Of a DNA stretch of 64,000 bases, positions 1 to 8,211 are shown piece after piece. Location of the stretch: NCBI RefSeq assembly GCF_964204865.1, contig NW_027556556.1, forward strand, positions 1-64,000. Reading direction: 5' to 3'. Below the pieces are notes generated by a model that did not search any database, was not told the DNA's origin, and saw only the letters and a list, made by a program, of their open reading frames with translations. Source of the stretch: Styela clava (taxonomy: Eukaryota > Chordata > Ascidiacea > Stolidobranchia > Styelidae). Both the position numbers and the translations under genes were made by a program. Every line of letters starts with the position of its first letter. The first letter of the stretch is position 1.

Positions 1-924
1 CAAAGCTGCAATGTTAATCATATGTGAGTTTCCAACAACTGTACAAATAGGCCCTGTTCCGTCGGGTTTATATTCAGACGCAATCAATAATCATTTCGAT
101 AAATCAACAGCTTTTGTTGAGTCAGAAACGTAGACATTGTCTGCAATATTTCTTCCTAAGAAGTGATGGACTTGGGCAGAGTATTTGTAGATTTGCGATC
201 CACCTTCACGTTTCATGTAGAAGTTAGGGTTGAATGCGCTTGCCGTAGCGGCAGTGATCAAAAGATTTTCGAACACAGGCGAAATAACAATTTTAATGTC
301 TTCTGTACGTGTTTTTCCGTAACTGTCCACGTAGTGTTCAAGTTTAATCAAGTGTTGTGTTACCAAACGAATAAACTTCGTTGCTGCGTCTTTCGAATTG
401 ATTTCGATAGTTGCTGCGTCAAGAACCAAAACTGTATCTGGTGCTCCACTTGAAGTATCTTTTAAGATATCTGCTGCTTTAACAAATCATGATAAGTCGA
501 TTGATAATAAGTAAGTATCATAGAATGTACTTGCTGATCATAAGACTAAATCTGCTGTTCCTTTAAATCGTTTTTCGTCGAACATTTCACTTGTTACACC
601 GTTTTCGTAGTGTTGATCTAATCCAACGATAAGTGTTGCATATGCGACATGGTTCAATTTGATACCACGTGTTGCGTCCCTGTAAGATGCTCGGCTTGTT
701 TCAACCGTATATTTACGAGGGATCATTCTTTGTCCAGCGACAAAACGGAAAGATCCGGCCACTGTTTCATTTTTGAAAGTATAAAAACCTAATTGACTTA
801 ACTTAGTGATACCAAGCATTGGTAATCAACGACGTCATTCCGTTAAAGTAGATGGAACATCATAAGCGCTTCCAGCACCTTTAACAGTTAATAAGGATTC
901 TAAACTAGTATTAACTTTTGCCAT
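1..924 (-). CDS. Major capsid protein (C-terminus cut by window edge)
   Basis: This is the same gene as 45235-46257, lacking its last 33 codons because the window starts inside it. The start ATG at 924 follows a strong AGGAGG site. It sits directly after the scaffold candidate (991-1599), a usual head-gene order. UGA is read as Trp in the EWRRWLP segment near residue 30. The call rests on position, expression signals and a capsid-like overall look, not on a diagnostic motif. See the complete copy for the full description. Confidence 0.7.
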
Positions 925-990
925 AATTTTTTTTCCTCCTATAATATGTTAAATATTTATGACTCGATTACGGAGGTTACGAGCGAAAAA

Positions 991-1599
991 CTATTTTTCT
1001 GATGGTGGAGGCCCGAGAAAATCTTCTAGAGTTTGCACTTTGTTTCCTTCGTCATTTAATAGAGTATCCGAAGTAACATTACGTCTTCCTTCGGCTCCTG
1101 TTGGTTGGAAACCTGGTGCAGGTGCTGCGGCTACGTGTGCTAGTGGTTCAACTATCGGTTGTTCTGTTTCTTTAGGTTTAAAAATAGACCCGGCGTACTT
1201 ATCTTGGTATCGTCCTCAGTCTTCTTCCTTAAGTTCAACCCCGTTAGTTAAACGTTTGAAGTCATCAAATTCTTCAATTTTTCCGCCTTTCGAAACAAAC
1301 TCATTTTGCAATCTCATTGAACCAAGTTGACCTGATAAGTCGTCATTGGTTTTTTGCAATTGCTCGATTTGTATATCTTGTTCGCTGCGGCTATCTTTGG
1401 CTCGGTTGATGATTTCCAAATGTTCAGCCTTGATTCTTTCGAGATTCTTGATTTCAGTGATTTTGTTTTTCAACGTTTCCTGTAATCTTTCGTTTTCAAG
1501 TGTAAGAACATCTAAACTCTTTTTGCCAACTGTTGCGTTAACAGTTCCAGTGTCTTTTTCATTAGACCCTGCATTATTGTTTGTATTGATATTTTCCAT
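991..1599 (-). CDS. Putative capsid scaffolding protein, 202 aa
   Basis: The protein starts MENINTNN, has a highly charged heptad-rich stretch at about residues 28-105 that looks like a coiled coil, and ends in a Pro/Ala-rich then acidic tail (FLGPPPSEK). Reading UGA as Trp at residue 128 is needed to reach the TAG stop at 991. A small coiled-coil protein directly upstream of the capsid gene, separated by only 66 bases, is the classical scaffold arrangement; the function is inferred from this. The start ATG at 1599 has a poor local ribosome site (AAAGGAG is 24 bases upstream). Copy 2 differs at a few residues (T/N, G/S, H/Q). Confidence 0.55.
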
Positions 1600-1726
1600 A
1601 ATATTATATTAGGTTTTTCAATTCTCCTTTACTTATTTTGACGCCTAAAAATTCTTCCGAACTTAACCGTGGGCATCGCCAAACTGGCGGTTTGTTCTAT
1701 AATTAAATATAACTGTTTCTGTAAAA

Positions 1727-1803
1727 TGGGGTAAGCGGTGGGAGTCGAACCCACTCGTACCGGACCCACAATCCGGAGCGTTAACCGATTCGCCACACTC
1801 ACC
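1727..1803 (-). tRNA. tRNA-His (GTG)
   Basis: Cloverleaf on the minus strand with an 8-bp acceptor including the extra G-1 typical of tRNA-His, a CCGGA/TCCGG anticodon stem with loop TTGTGGG, a T arm with GTTCGAC and an encoded CCA end. It lies between the structured RNA at 1809-1962 and the head genes, on their strand, so it is likely cotranscribed with them and released by processing. Confidence 0.93.
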
Positions 1804-1808
1804 ATAAA

Positions 1809-1962
1809 ATAGCCCGTCCGTTTTACGCCGGAGCGGACTACGCTAAAAACGTCCGAGACATTAATAGCACCGTGGTCAGGGCTACATACGTAGACCAATT
1901 ATGCTCCCTTGATAAACAAGGGATCGGTAAGGTACGTTGGCGCGTAAACACCAACCCTCCTC
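1809..1962 (-). ncRNA. Structured RNA upstream of tRNA-His (unknown family)
   Basis: A TATACT -10 box lies at 1968-1973 on the minus strand. Downstream are successive hairpins: GTTGGTG/CGCCAAC, CCCTTG/CAAGGG, and CTAC-GTAT-GTAG nested in GGTC/GACC. A 77-nt segment (1809-1885) can close by GTAGCCC/GGGCTAT like a tRNA but lacks a normal T loop. The first 2 kb around it are nearly identical in copy 2 while the adjoining 2.03-7 kb diverges, which suggests function. I do not recognise an RNA family; a degenerate tRNA pair or a leader RNA are both possible. Confidence 0.45.
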
Positions 1963-2030
1963 AAGATAGTATACTGGTTAAAAAATCAAATAGTGTTTAT
2001 TTTTTTATTTTTTTTTTCGCTACGCCACGA

Positions 2031-2530
2031 AGTGGCCAAAAGTAGGGGCCCGGCCAAACAGGAACACGAAAAAATATAGGGGGGGGGGCGTCGATAGGGG
2101 CGGCGCTGCACAGAAACGAGAAAAAACTTAGGGGGGGGCACGCAACGAAAAGCGAAAAAGCGAAAAGCAAAAAATGGGCGCGGGTAAAAAATGATATAAC
2201 AAGGAATGAAAAAATAAAATCCGGGTTGTCACCCTCCCCCTCCCTGTTTTCCCTTTGCCCCTCCATACCCTCATTTTGTGACCTCGTACCCTCATTTTGT
2301 GCCCACTTCGCGCCACTTCGTGCCCTGTTTATGCCGTTTAGCCCCATTTTGCCCCACTTTGCGCCTGTTTTCTCCACCCCTTCAACCCGTTAGCTCCTCC
2401 CTTCTCCCTTCCTCTTCTGTTTGACCCCTTAAATGTATCATTTTGGCCAGCCTAAGAGATAGCCAAGCCAATTTTGGGGCCTCATTTTGGAATTTTCCGC
2501 CCCTTTTTAAAATAAAATAAAATAAATAAA
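2031..2530. other. Non-coding stretch with G-runs and short dispersed repeats
   Basis: No supportable gene. It contains two long G runs (about 10 and 8 G) in an otherwise AT-rich genome, and a loose repeat built on CCCTCATTTTGTG and related CCACTTCGTGCC units at about 2265-2365. The G runs are each one base shorter and the repeat block is partly deleted in copy 2 (47370-47690), so this is a hypervariable spacer. Confidence 0.7.
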
Positions 2531-2538
2531 AAAAACCC

Positions 2539-2566
2539 TTGACTTTTTAATTTTTAATGTTATAAT
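2539..2566 (+). promoter_or_regulatory. Sigma70-type promoter reading into the non-coding iteron region
   Basis: TTGACT at 2539-2544, 16-base spacer, TATAAT at 2561-2566. No gene begins downstream for about 1 kb; the transcript would cross the iteron array. In copy 2 the promoter block is duplicated (about 47836-47953). It could give a regulatory or primer RNA. Confidence 0.65.
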
Positions 2567-2709
2567 AGAGGGGGGACCTTTCAAAATATTTTTAGCCTCT
2601 TTTTGAGGAAGAGCGAAAAAATGCCCTATTTTAGCCAATAAGTGGAGCAATCGGGTTTTTGCCCAGTCATAGAGCCAAAAAACGGCCTTTTTAAGGGGTG
2701 GAATCGTTC

Positions 2710-3007
2710 AACTCTTAAACTATTAAACTATTTGGCAACAACTTTTAAACTATTAAACCGCCAGTTTTGCCACTGTTCAAGCCATTTTAGAGCGAAAAAG
2801 TGGGAAAGTTTAAAAGTTTAAGAGTTTTTCAAAAAGTCTTATATATTTATATATATATTTTATTTTTTAAAATGGAAGAAGTTTTGCGAAAACTCTTAAA
2901 CTCTTAAACTTTTGCCGTCGGCGTGCTTAAATCCTTGTTGTGGTGCCACTTTTTCGCTGTTTAAAAGTTTAAAAGTTGTTAAAAAATAGTTTAAAAGTTT
3001 AAGAGTT
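2710..3007. repeat. Iteron array around AT-rich tract, candidate replication origin
   Basis: About a dozen 8-bp units of the type GTTTAAAA/GTTTAAGA (reverse CTCTTAAA/CTTTTAAA) occur in short direct runs and in both orientations, for example at 2710-2720, 2808-2826, 2891-2912, 2959-2980 and 2989-3007. Between them, at about 2838-2872, is a nearly pure A/T tract. The array sits at the divergence point of the two gene arms. Iterons flanking an easily melted tract fit a replication origin or a repressor-binding array; no initiator protein is identified. Confidence 0.55.
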
Positions 3008-3532
3008 GGAAAATTTTAGCCCTTTTTTGGTCTCTTTTTCGCTCCTTTTCCCTGTGTTAATGCCATTTTGAACCCGTCGCCCCTCTTGCGGTGTCCCTCT
3101 CTTTGATTGATCCGGTCCCTCTTGGCCTGTAATTGTGTACGTTTGAGGTACCAAACAGAGCCGGAAGCAACCCGGGAGGTGTTAGACTTCGGAGCTCTTG
3201 CGTTTCGTTCGTGTTTTTCCGTTTACTTCTTTTTTTGGTTTTTTGGGGTAGTTTCTGCCGTCATTTATTGGCTTAAACACTGGGAAAAGTCGACCTAACC
3301 CCGTTTTATTGGCTTAAACACTGGCGAAAATGAGTTTTGGGCCTTTTTGATGTCACGGATTGGCTTAAAAAGGGGCTTTTTTGATTTTTCAATTTCATTT
3401 TTTGAAAAGCTGAAAAATTTTAGCAAAAAAAACACAAGAAAAAACCAAAAAAAACCAAAAAAATTTTAAAATATTTCAGCGATTGGCTACAGCAGGGCGA
3501 AAAGTAGCCCAAAAAAAAAATAAAAAAAACTA
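3008..3532. other. Non-coding spacer with repeated GGCTTAAA segments
   Basis: No supportable gene. Several copies of a short phrase (ATTGGCTTAAACACTGG, GGCTTAAAAAGGGGCTTTTT) occur at 3270-3380 and recur at 6961-6990, so this is dispersed repeat material. Copy 2 carries a diverged version at 48390-48910. Confidence 0.6.
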
Positions 3533-3560
3533 TTGACAAAATAAAAAAAAGGTTTATAAT
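3533..3560 (+). promoter_or_regulatory. Strong sigma70-type promoter of the early arm
   Basis: TTGACA at 3533-3538, 16-base spacer, TATAAT at 3555-3560, followed by an A/G-rich leader and the AAAAGGAG site of the first gene. Copy 2 keeps both boxes (48913-48918, 48936-48941) with a 17-base spacer and changed surrounding bases. Confidence 0.85.
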
Positions 3561-3637
3561 ATAATTAGAGAAAGAGGGAAAGAAAAAAGCAAATTAAATT
3601 TTAATAAAAGAAAAGAAAAAAAAAGGAGATTTTAAAA

Positions 3638-3862
3638 ATGGAAAACAAAACACAATTTAAAAATGAATTAAAGGAATTATTAGAATTGGACCACTACCAA
3701 TTAATTATTGGAGAGGTTGACGGATTGAATGAAGCCGAAGCCTTTAAAGTTTTAAAAAATGCTAAATTTGATTGCGACGAAGAAGCCGACAGCTTCGAAA
3801 GTCAAGCGATCCAGTTTTTTAGCGACAAGGTGGCGGATTTCGTGGCAAAGTGGGAACAATAA
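3638..3862 (+). CDS. Small acidic protein, 74 aa
   Basis: First gene of the early arm, with AAAAGGAG before the ATG and a strong promoter upstream. The protein is acidic and predicted mostly helical, ending in ADFVAKWEQ. That ending resembles the EEFAKKWDD end of the 4979 gene, suggesting a local family of acidic paralogues. No function recognised. Copy 2 has 73 residues with a few acidic substitutions, so it is conserved but fast-changing. Acidic early phage proteins sometimes inhibit host defence or DNA-binding proteins; that is only a guess here. Confidence 0.8.
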   Translation: MENKTQFKNELKELLELDHYQLIIGEVDGLNEAEAFKVLKNAKFDCDEEADSFESQAIQFFSDKVADFVAKWEQ

Positions 3863-3959
3863 CCCCACACGGGGGAGGGAGAGCCTCCCCAAGTATTAAA
3901 AAGCAAGTAAATAAATAAATAAAGATAGGGCAGAAAGCCCGGAAAGGAGAAAAAAAGAC

Positions 3960-4532
3960 ATGGAAAAAAAAGAAATTCAAGAATATTTAGCCGATAAAAT
4001 GCCGGTTGAATGTGCCGAAAATTTAAGCACTTACAGCATTACGCAAAATTTGCGAGGTTTGGACTGTAGGGACGAGGAGGACGAAAAAAACCGATTATTA
4101 AAAATTATTAATAAATTTGGCCACCAATGCGCAAGCGGTGACCGCGAACAATGCGAAGAAATCCGCGACTTTTTGGCCGATTTCGTAATTTGTTGGCCTT
4201 ATTCAATTTTTAGCGAAGAAGAGCAAAAACAAATTGATTTTGACAATCGCAATTTAAATTTTTTAGATAATTTTTTTAATTTAAATTATCCGGATTTTTT
4301 CGATATTGTTTTAAATGGTTTAAAATTCGAATTTGCCGAAGTGTTGCGGGAAAATTATACGGTTGATTTTTTGGACGCTGAACAATGGGAGGAATTAAAA
4401 CAATGAATTTTTGCAAGTTGTCGAATTGTTGCGGAAGAATGCCGAGCCAATCCAACGCCGAAATTTCAAAAATATTTAAAAGAAATTGAAGAGTTTACGA
4501 AAAGATGAGACAAGGAGGCAAAAAATGAATAA
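3960..4532 (+). CDS. Acidic hypothetical protein, 190 aa
   Basis: ATG after AAAGGAG. UGA at 4404 is read as Trp; the frame continues through WIFASC to TAA at 4530-4532. Rich in Asp, Glu, Asn and Phe, with seven or more Cys. The end overlaps the start of the next gene by 8 bases, pointing to translational coupling. It shares the acidic helical style of its neighbours but I recognise no domain. Copy 2 (49341-49913) has scattered substitutions but the same length. Confidence 0.8.
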
Positions 4533-4920
4533 ATTAGCACGCCAAAACCAAACGAAATTTTGCGATATCTTACAAAACAAGATTTTAAAGAATTGAGGGG
4601 GTGGAGAAGTAAAAAAGCGTTTCGATTATTTTTTAGGTTTAAAATCGATTTATTCCGACCATAAAAAAAATATATTTAAAAAATTAATTGATAAAAAAAT
4701 TAAAGCCGATAACCTCACCCCTTCAACTTTTAACGCCTTCAAATTTGAAATTTTGGCAATTTGTAAAGGATTAAGCGACGAAGCCAACACGTCAACCAAA
4801 AAGCGATTGGCAAAAAAAGACGTTGAAAATGCGAAAAAATTAATTGATTTTTCAATTAGATTGAACGAGCTTTTAGATTTCGAGCCTGAAAAAATGGATT
4901 TCGAACCGTTTAAAAGATAA
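4525..4920 (+). CDS. Hypothetical protein, 131 aa
   Basis: ATG preceded by AAGGAGG at 7 bases, overlapping the preceding gene. UGA is Trp at about residue 23. Unlike its acidic neighbours it is Lys-rich in the middle (DHKKNIFKKLIDKKI) with an acidic tail. No recognised domain. Conserved in copy 2 with clustered substitutions near residues 60-70 and 110-120. Confidence 0.8.
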
Positions 4921-4978
4921 AAAAAACAAACAAATTAAATTAAAATATGATATAATTAAAAAAAGGAGATTTTAGAAA

Positions 4979-5338
4979 ATGACAAACAAAAAAAAGATTT
5001 GAGAACTTGACGAATTACAAGAATTTAAAAACGAATTCGAAAGCCTAGACAACCCGGACATTGCCGACATTGTCAGCGAAAACATGGCGGAACAATTAGG
5101 CGAAGAATTAGCCCAAAAATGGGAAAATTGAGAATACGACGAGACCGAGCCCGACAGCGAAGACAACCCGACACCTTCCGAAATTGAAGAGATAACAAGA
5201 ATTATTTTTTCGGCGTGCTATTCTTGCGCCGAAATTTTGGGAAATTCTGAAGCAGAGGCCACAAATGGACGGGTAGCAATGGAATTTTGCGAGTGACGCG
5301 AAGAATTGGAAGAATTCGCGAAGAAATGGGACGATTAA
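4979..5338 (+). CDS. Strongly acidic hypothetical protein, 119 aa
   Basis: Starts after AAAAGGAG; a TATAAT at 4951-4956 may give it its own promoter. Three UGA codons are Trp. Very Asp/Glu-rich (for example DETEPDSED near residue 60), then a Cys-containing helical part (SACYSCAE), ending EEFAKKWDD. The composition would fit a DNA-mimic type anti-defence protein, but nothing beyond composition supports this. In copy 2 (50378-50737) the length is unchanged. Confidence 0.75.
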
Positions 5339-5351
5339 GGAGATCGAAAAA

Positions 5352-5740
5352 ATGGAAAACATTAGACAAAAAAAATTAAAATTGTTGCGCGAAATAAAAA
5401 AAGATCTTAAAAAATCGTATTATTTTGATATTATCGACCGCGTGCGTTTACTAGTACCGCAGGAAATACGCAAAAAAAAATAAACGATTTAACCAATGCC
5501 AATTTGGATTTAATTTTAAATTGAATTTTTGCGGAATGCGACAGAAGACACGGCAACGCAAAAAGGGAGGAGATCCGCCAATTGGAATTTTTCGGCGATA
5601 ATGGAGAATATGAAGCCCAATTTTTGCGAGAGATGCGCGGAGAGCTTCGAGGCTTAAGAAATTGGGGCCAAAATATTTTTGACGACATAAAAGAATTAGA
5701 AAAAAAACAAAAAAAGGAGATTTTAACAAATGGAAAATAA
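5352..5740 (+). pseudogene. Acidic hypothetical gene broken by a homopolymer frameshift
   Basis: ATG at 5352 after AAGGAG. After 43 codons the frame meets TAA at 5481 because the run of A at 5472-5480 has nine bases. Copy 2 has ten A at the same place and reads on without a stop to give 132 aa (50752-51150). Downstream of the run the copy 1 sequence still encodes the matching C-terminal part, through UGA=Trp to TAA at 5738-5740. Either this allele is truncated, a sequencing indel exists, or slippage on the A run restores the frame. Confidence 0.8.
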
Positions 5741-6131
5741 CAACAAAGAAAATTTTTTTGAGTTCAAAAGAAGGGGGCAAATCGATTTAATAATATTTAT
5801 TAAAGAATTTAAAGCATTGAACGACGCCGAGGGTCACGATCTCCGCGAATTCGTCCGCGATTTCGTGATTGAAAGACTCGAAGAGGTGGCCGAGAACCTC
5901 GAAAAGTTGGCGCGTTTTGATCTTTTCGCCGTAATTTTGGGGGGATGTCGTGACTACGTCAATTTTTTACGCGAGGAAATCGACAGATTAGCCGGGAAAT
6001 CTGACCCCGAAGATATCGACGAATCGGCGCAATTAATGAAATTATGCGCGAACGTTTTAAAGTTTATTTTTAAATGAGAGGCCGAAAATGTCGACGGCGA
6101 CGACGAAGACACCCCGAGCGTATACATTTAG
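5730..6131 (+). CDS. Acidic hypothetical protein, 133 aa
   Basis: ATG after AAAAAGGAG; overlaps the tail of the broken gene before it. UGA at 6075 is Trp and the frame ends at TAG 6129-6131. Acidic and helical, with a central AVILGGCRDYVN segment like the SACYSCAEI segment of the 4979 protein, supporting a paralogous family. Followed by a good terminator, so it closes the first early operon. Confidence 0.8.
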
Positions 6132-6165
6132 ACCCACCAACAGCACCACCGCGACAAGCAGAAGG

Positions 6166-6190
6166 GCCCGGAGTTTTCCGGGCTTTTTTT
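6166..6190 (+). terminator. Rho-independent terminator
   Basis: Perfect GCCCGG/CCGGGC stem with a six-base loop followed by seven T. Copy 2 keeps the stem with a shorter loop (51640-51662), a compensated change that supports function. Confidence 0.92.
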
Positions 6191-6594
6191 GTATATTTGG
6201 GCACTATGAAAATTAACCCCGAAAATTTTTTTTGCGTGGTTTATGTCGTAAATTTTTTTTACGGGCTTAATTTTACACCTTCGAAATTGAACAACGCGAA
6301 ACAGGCCCGCAATTTAAAAAAACGACCTAAACCATTGAACGCAAAAAAAAAGGGCCTAAATTTAACAATCGAAAAAAACCAAAAAAATACTTGACAAATA
6401 AAAAAAAAGGTATAAAATAAATATAAGAAAAAGCAAAAAAAAAATTAGCAAAAGGGAAAAAATGGCATTATCAGAAGGAAAAACAAGCCAAAAAAAAATC
6501 AAAAAAAATTAAAAAAAACCCTTGACAAATAAAAAAAATTGGTTTATAATAAAATTAGAAAAGAAGAAGAAAAAAAAAAGGAGAAAAAAAAGAC
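6191..6594 (+). promoter_or_regulatory. Spacer with two early-type promoters
   Basis: Non-coding apart from a doubtful 16-codon frame at 6462. Promoter 1: TTGACA 6391-6396 with TAAAAT 6413-6418. Promoter 2: TTGACA 6522-6527, 17-base spacer, TATAAT 6545-6550. These resemble the 3533 promoter in their A-rich context and look like copies of one cassette. Confidence 0.7.
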
Positions 6595-6804
6595 ATGGAA
6601 AAAAAAGAATTTCAAGAATTGGAAAAGTTGACAAAAAAAATTAATCGTGATTTTTTAATTTTGATTTTAAAATATTTGATTTTTAAAAAGATTCAAAAAA
6701 TAAATAATTGAATTTTAAAAAGTTGGTTTTTGTGTTTTGTTACTTTGCCACTTTTTCAATTTGTAATTTGTTGCGTTGTTTTATTCGTGGCAATTTGTAA
6801 ATAA
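6595..6804 (+). CDS. Small membrane protein, 69 aa, present only in copy 1
   Basis: ATG after AAAAGGAG and downstream of a strong promoter. The N-terminal third is charged; the C-terminal half (FLCFVTLPLFQFVICCVVLFVAICK) is one long hydrophobic segment, so a C-tail-anchored membrane protein. One UGA is Trp. In copy 2 the corresponding place holds an octamer repeat and no such gene, so it is an accessory gene. Possible exclusion or lysis role is untested. Confidence 0.6.
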
Positions 6805-6823
6805 CGAAAAAAGGAGCTAAAAA

Positions 6824-7378
<555 letters not shown>

Positions 7379-7380
7379 TT

Positions 7381-7518
7381 ATGAAAAATATGAACAAACA
7401 TTTATTAATTTTTTTTGCCGTTAATTTTTTCGCTGTGGCAGAGGTGTTTTTATACATTCACAGCAATTATTATTTTATTTTGACAGAATTATTAATAAAG
7501 TATGGTACAATAATTTAA
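7381..7518 (+). CDS. Short hydrophobic peptide, 45 aa (doubtful)
   Basis: ATG at 7381 gives a hydrophobic 45-residue frame (MKNMNKHLLIFFAVNFFAVAE) identical in both copies. There is no ribosome site and the ATG nearly abuts the TATAAT at 7374-7379, so translation from that promoter is unlikely. It may instead be leader sequence of the next gene; a second promoter-like TGGTACAAT occurs at its end. Confidence 0.3.
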   Translation: MKNMNKHLLIFFAVNFFAVAEVFLYIHSNYYFILTELLIKYGTII

Positions 7519-7535
7519 AAGGAGGTCGAAAAGAC

Positions 7536-7934
7536 ATGAAAGACAAAACTATAGGGTGATTGGCAGTAATTACGTACTTTGGAATATTGGGCTTTTGTAT
7601 TTGAAACATATACGAGGGCTCAGGATTCAATACGACGTTGGACTACGTGCGATTTATTTTATCCGTGACGTGAATAGTGGCAATGTTTATTGGTATGTTC
7701 TTGATAGACGTTATTGATAATTTCTGACCAATAACTAGAAAAGAAGTATTTAATTTTTTAGGTGTGGTTATAGTGGCTATTTATCTTACGCATTTAAACA
7801 TGTGTATAGTATTGGCATTAACAATAGATATTACTTCGGTTGATAATTTAGGTTTATTGTTTGTATTTAACCCAGCATTAGCATTTTTTACTGTAATTTG
7901 CCTGGATAACATAGGTTGATTTGGACATGAATAA
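7536..7934 (+). CDS. Polytopic membrane protein, 132 aa
   Basis: Strong AAAGGAGG site before the ATG. Four hydrophobic segments at roughly residues 7-24, 37-58, 72-92 and 103-120; four UGA codons are Trp, two of them in membrane segments. First clearly translated gene after the AAT repeat, so it is the main candidate for control by repeat length. Function unknown; overlaps the next membrane gene by 8 bases, suggesting they act together. Identical in copy 2. Confidence 0.8.
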
Positions 7935-8181
7935 ACAAACACTAACCATATTGTTTAATCTGGTGTGGTTGTTGTTGCTTACAACTGTAATCGCACTCAC
8001 TATTATATTTATATATATGGGCGTAATATATGTACTATATATTTATGGTATTACAGTATCGAATGTACGCGAGGTAGGTGATTGGTTGGGCCGTATTTTG
8101 TTAGGGCTTGCCGTCGTGATTCCGGTGGCTTTGTATTGAATTGAAAAATTAGAAACAAAAATAAAAAAAAGTATGTTATAA
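7927..8181 (+). CDS. Small membrane protein, 84 aa
   Basis: Start taken at ATG 7927, inside the end of the previous gene; a TTG at 7921 is also in frame. Two hydrophobic segments (residues 6-36 and 55-70) and a basic tail after UGA=Trp. Size and topology fit a holin-type or exclusion protein but no family is recognised. TAA at 8179 overlaps a TATAAT (8177-8182) that probably starts the synthetase transcript. Confidence 0.75.
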
Positions 8182-8211
8182 TAAAAATATAGGAGAAAAG
8201 AAAAAAACAAA

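Noticed and set aside
1809-1885. 77-nt tRNA-like fold as a second tRNA
   Set aside because: Ends can pair over 7 bp but there is no T-loop consensus and no CCA, so it is not called a tRNA.
1629-1898. 89-codon minus-strand frame
   Set aside because: It runs through the tRNA-His gene and the structured RNA, and has no ribosome site.
2710-3007. CRISPR array
   Set aside because: Units are 8 bp, in both orientations and without unique spacers; no cas genes nearby.
6074-6394. 106-codon + frame
   Set aside because: Crosses the terminator and is out of frame with the real gene end at 6131.
6462-6512. 16-codon frame after promoter 6391
   Set aside because: Low-complexity Lys-rich peptide, altered in copy 2, poor ribosome site.
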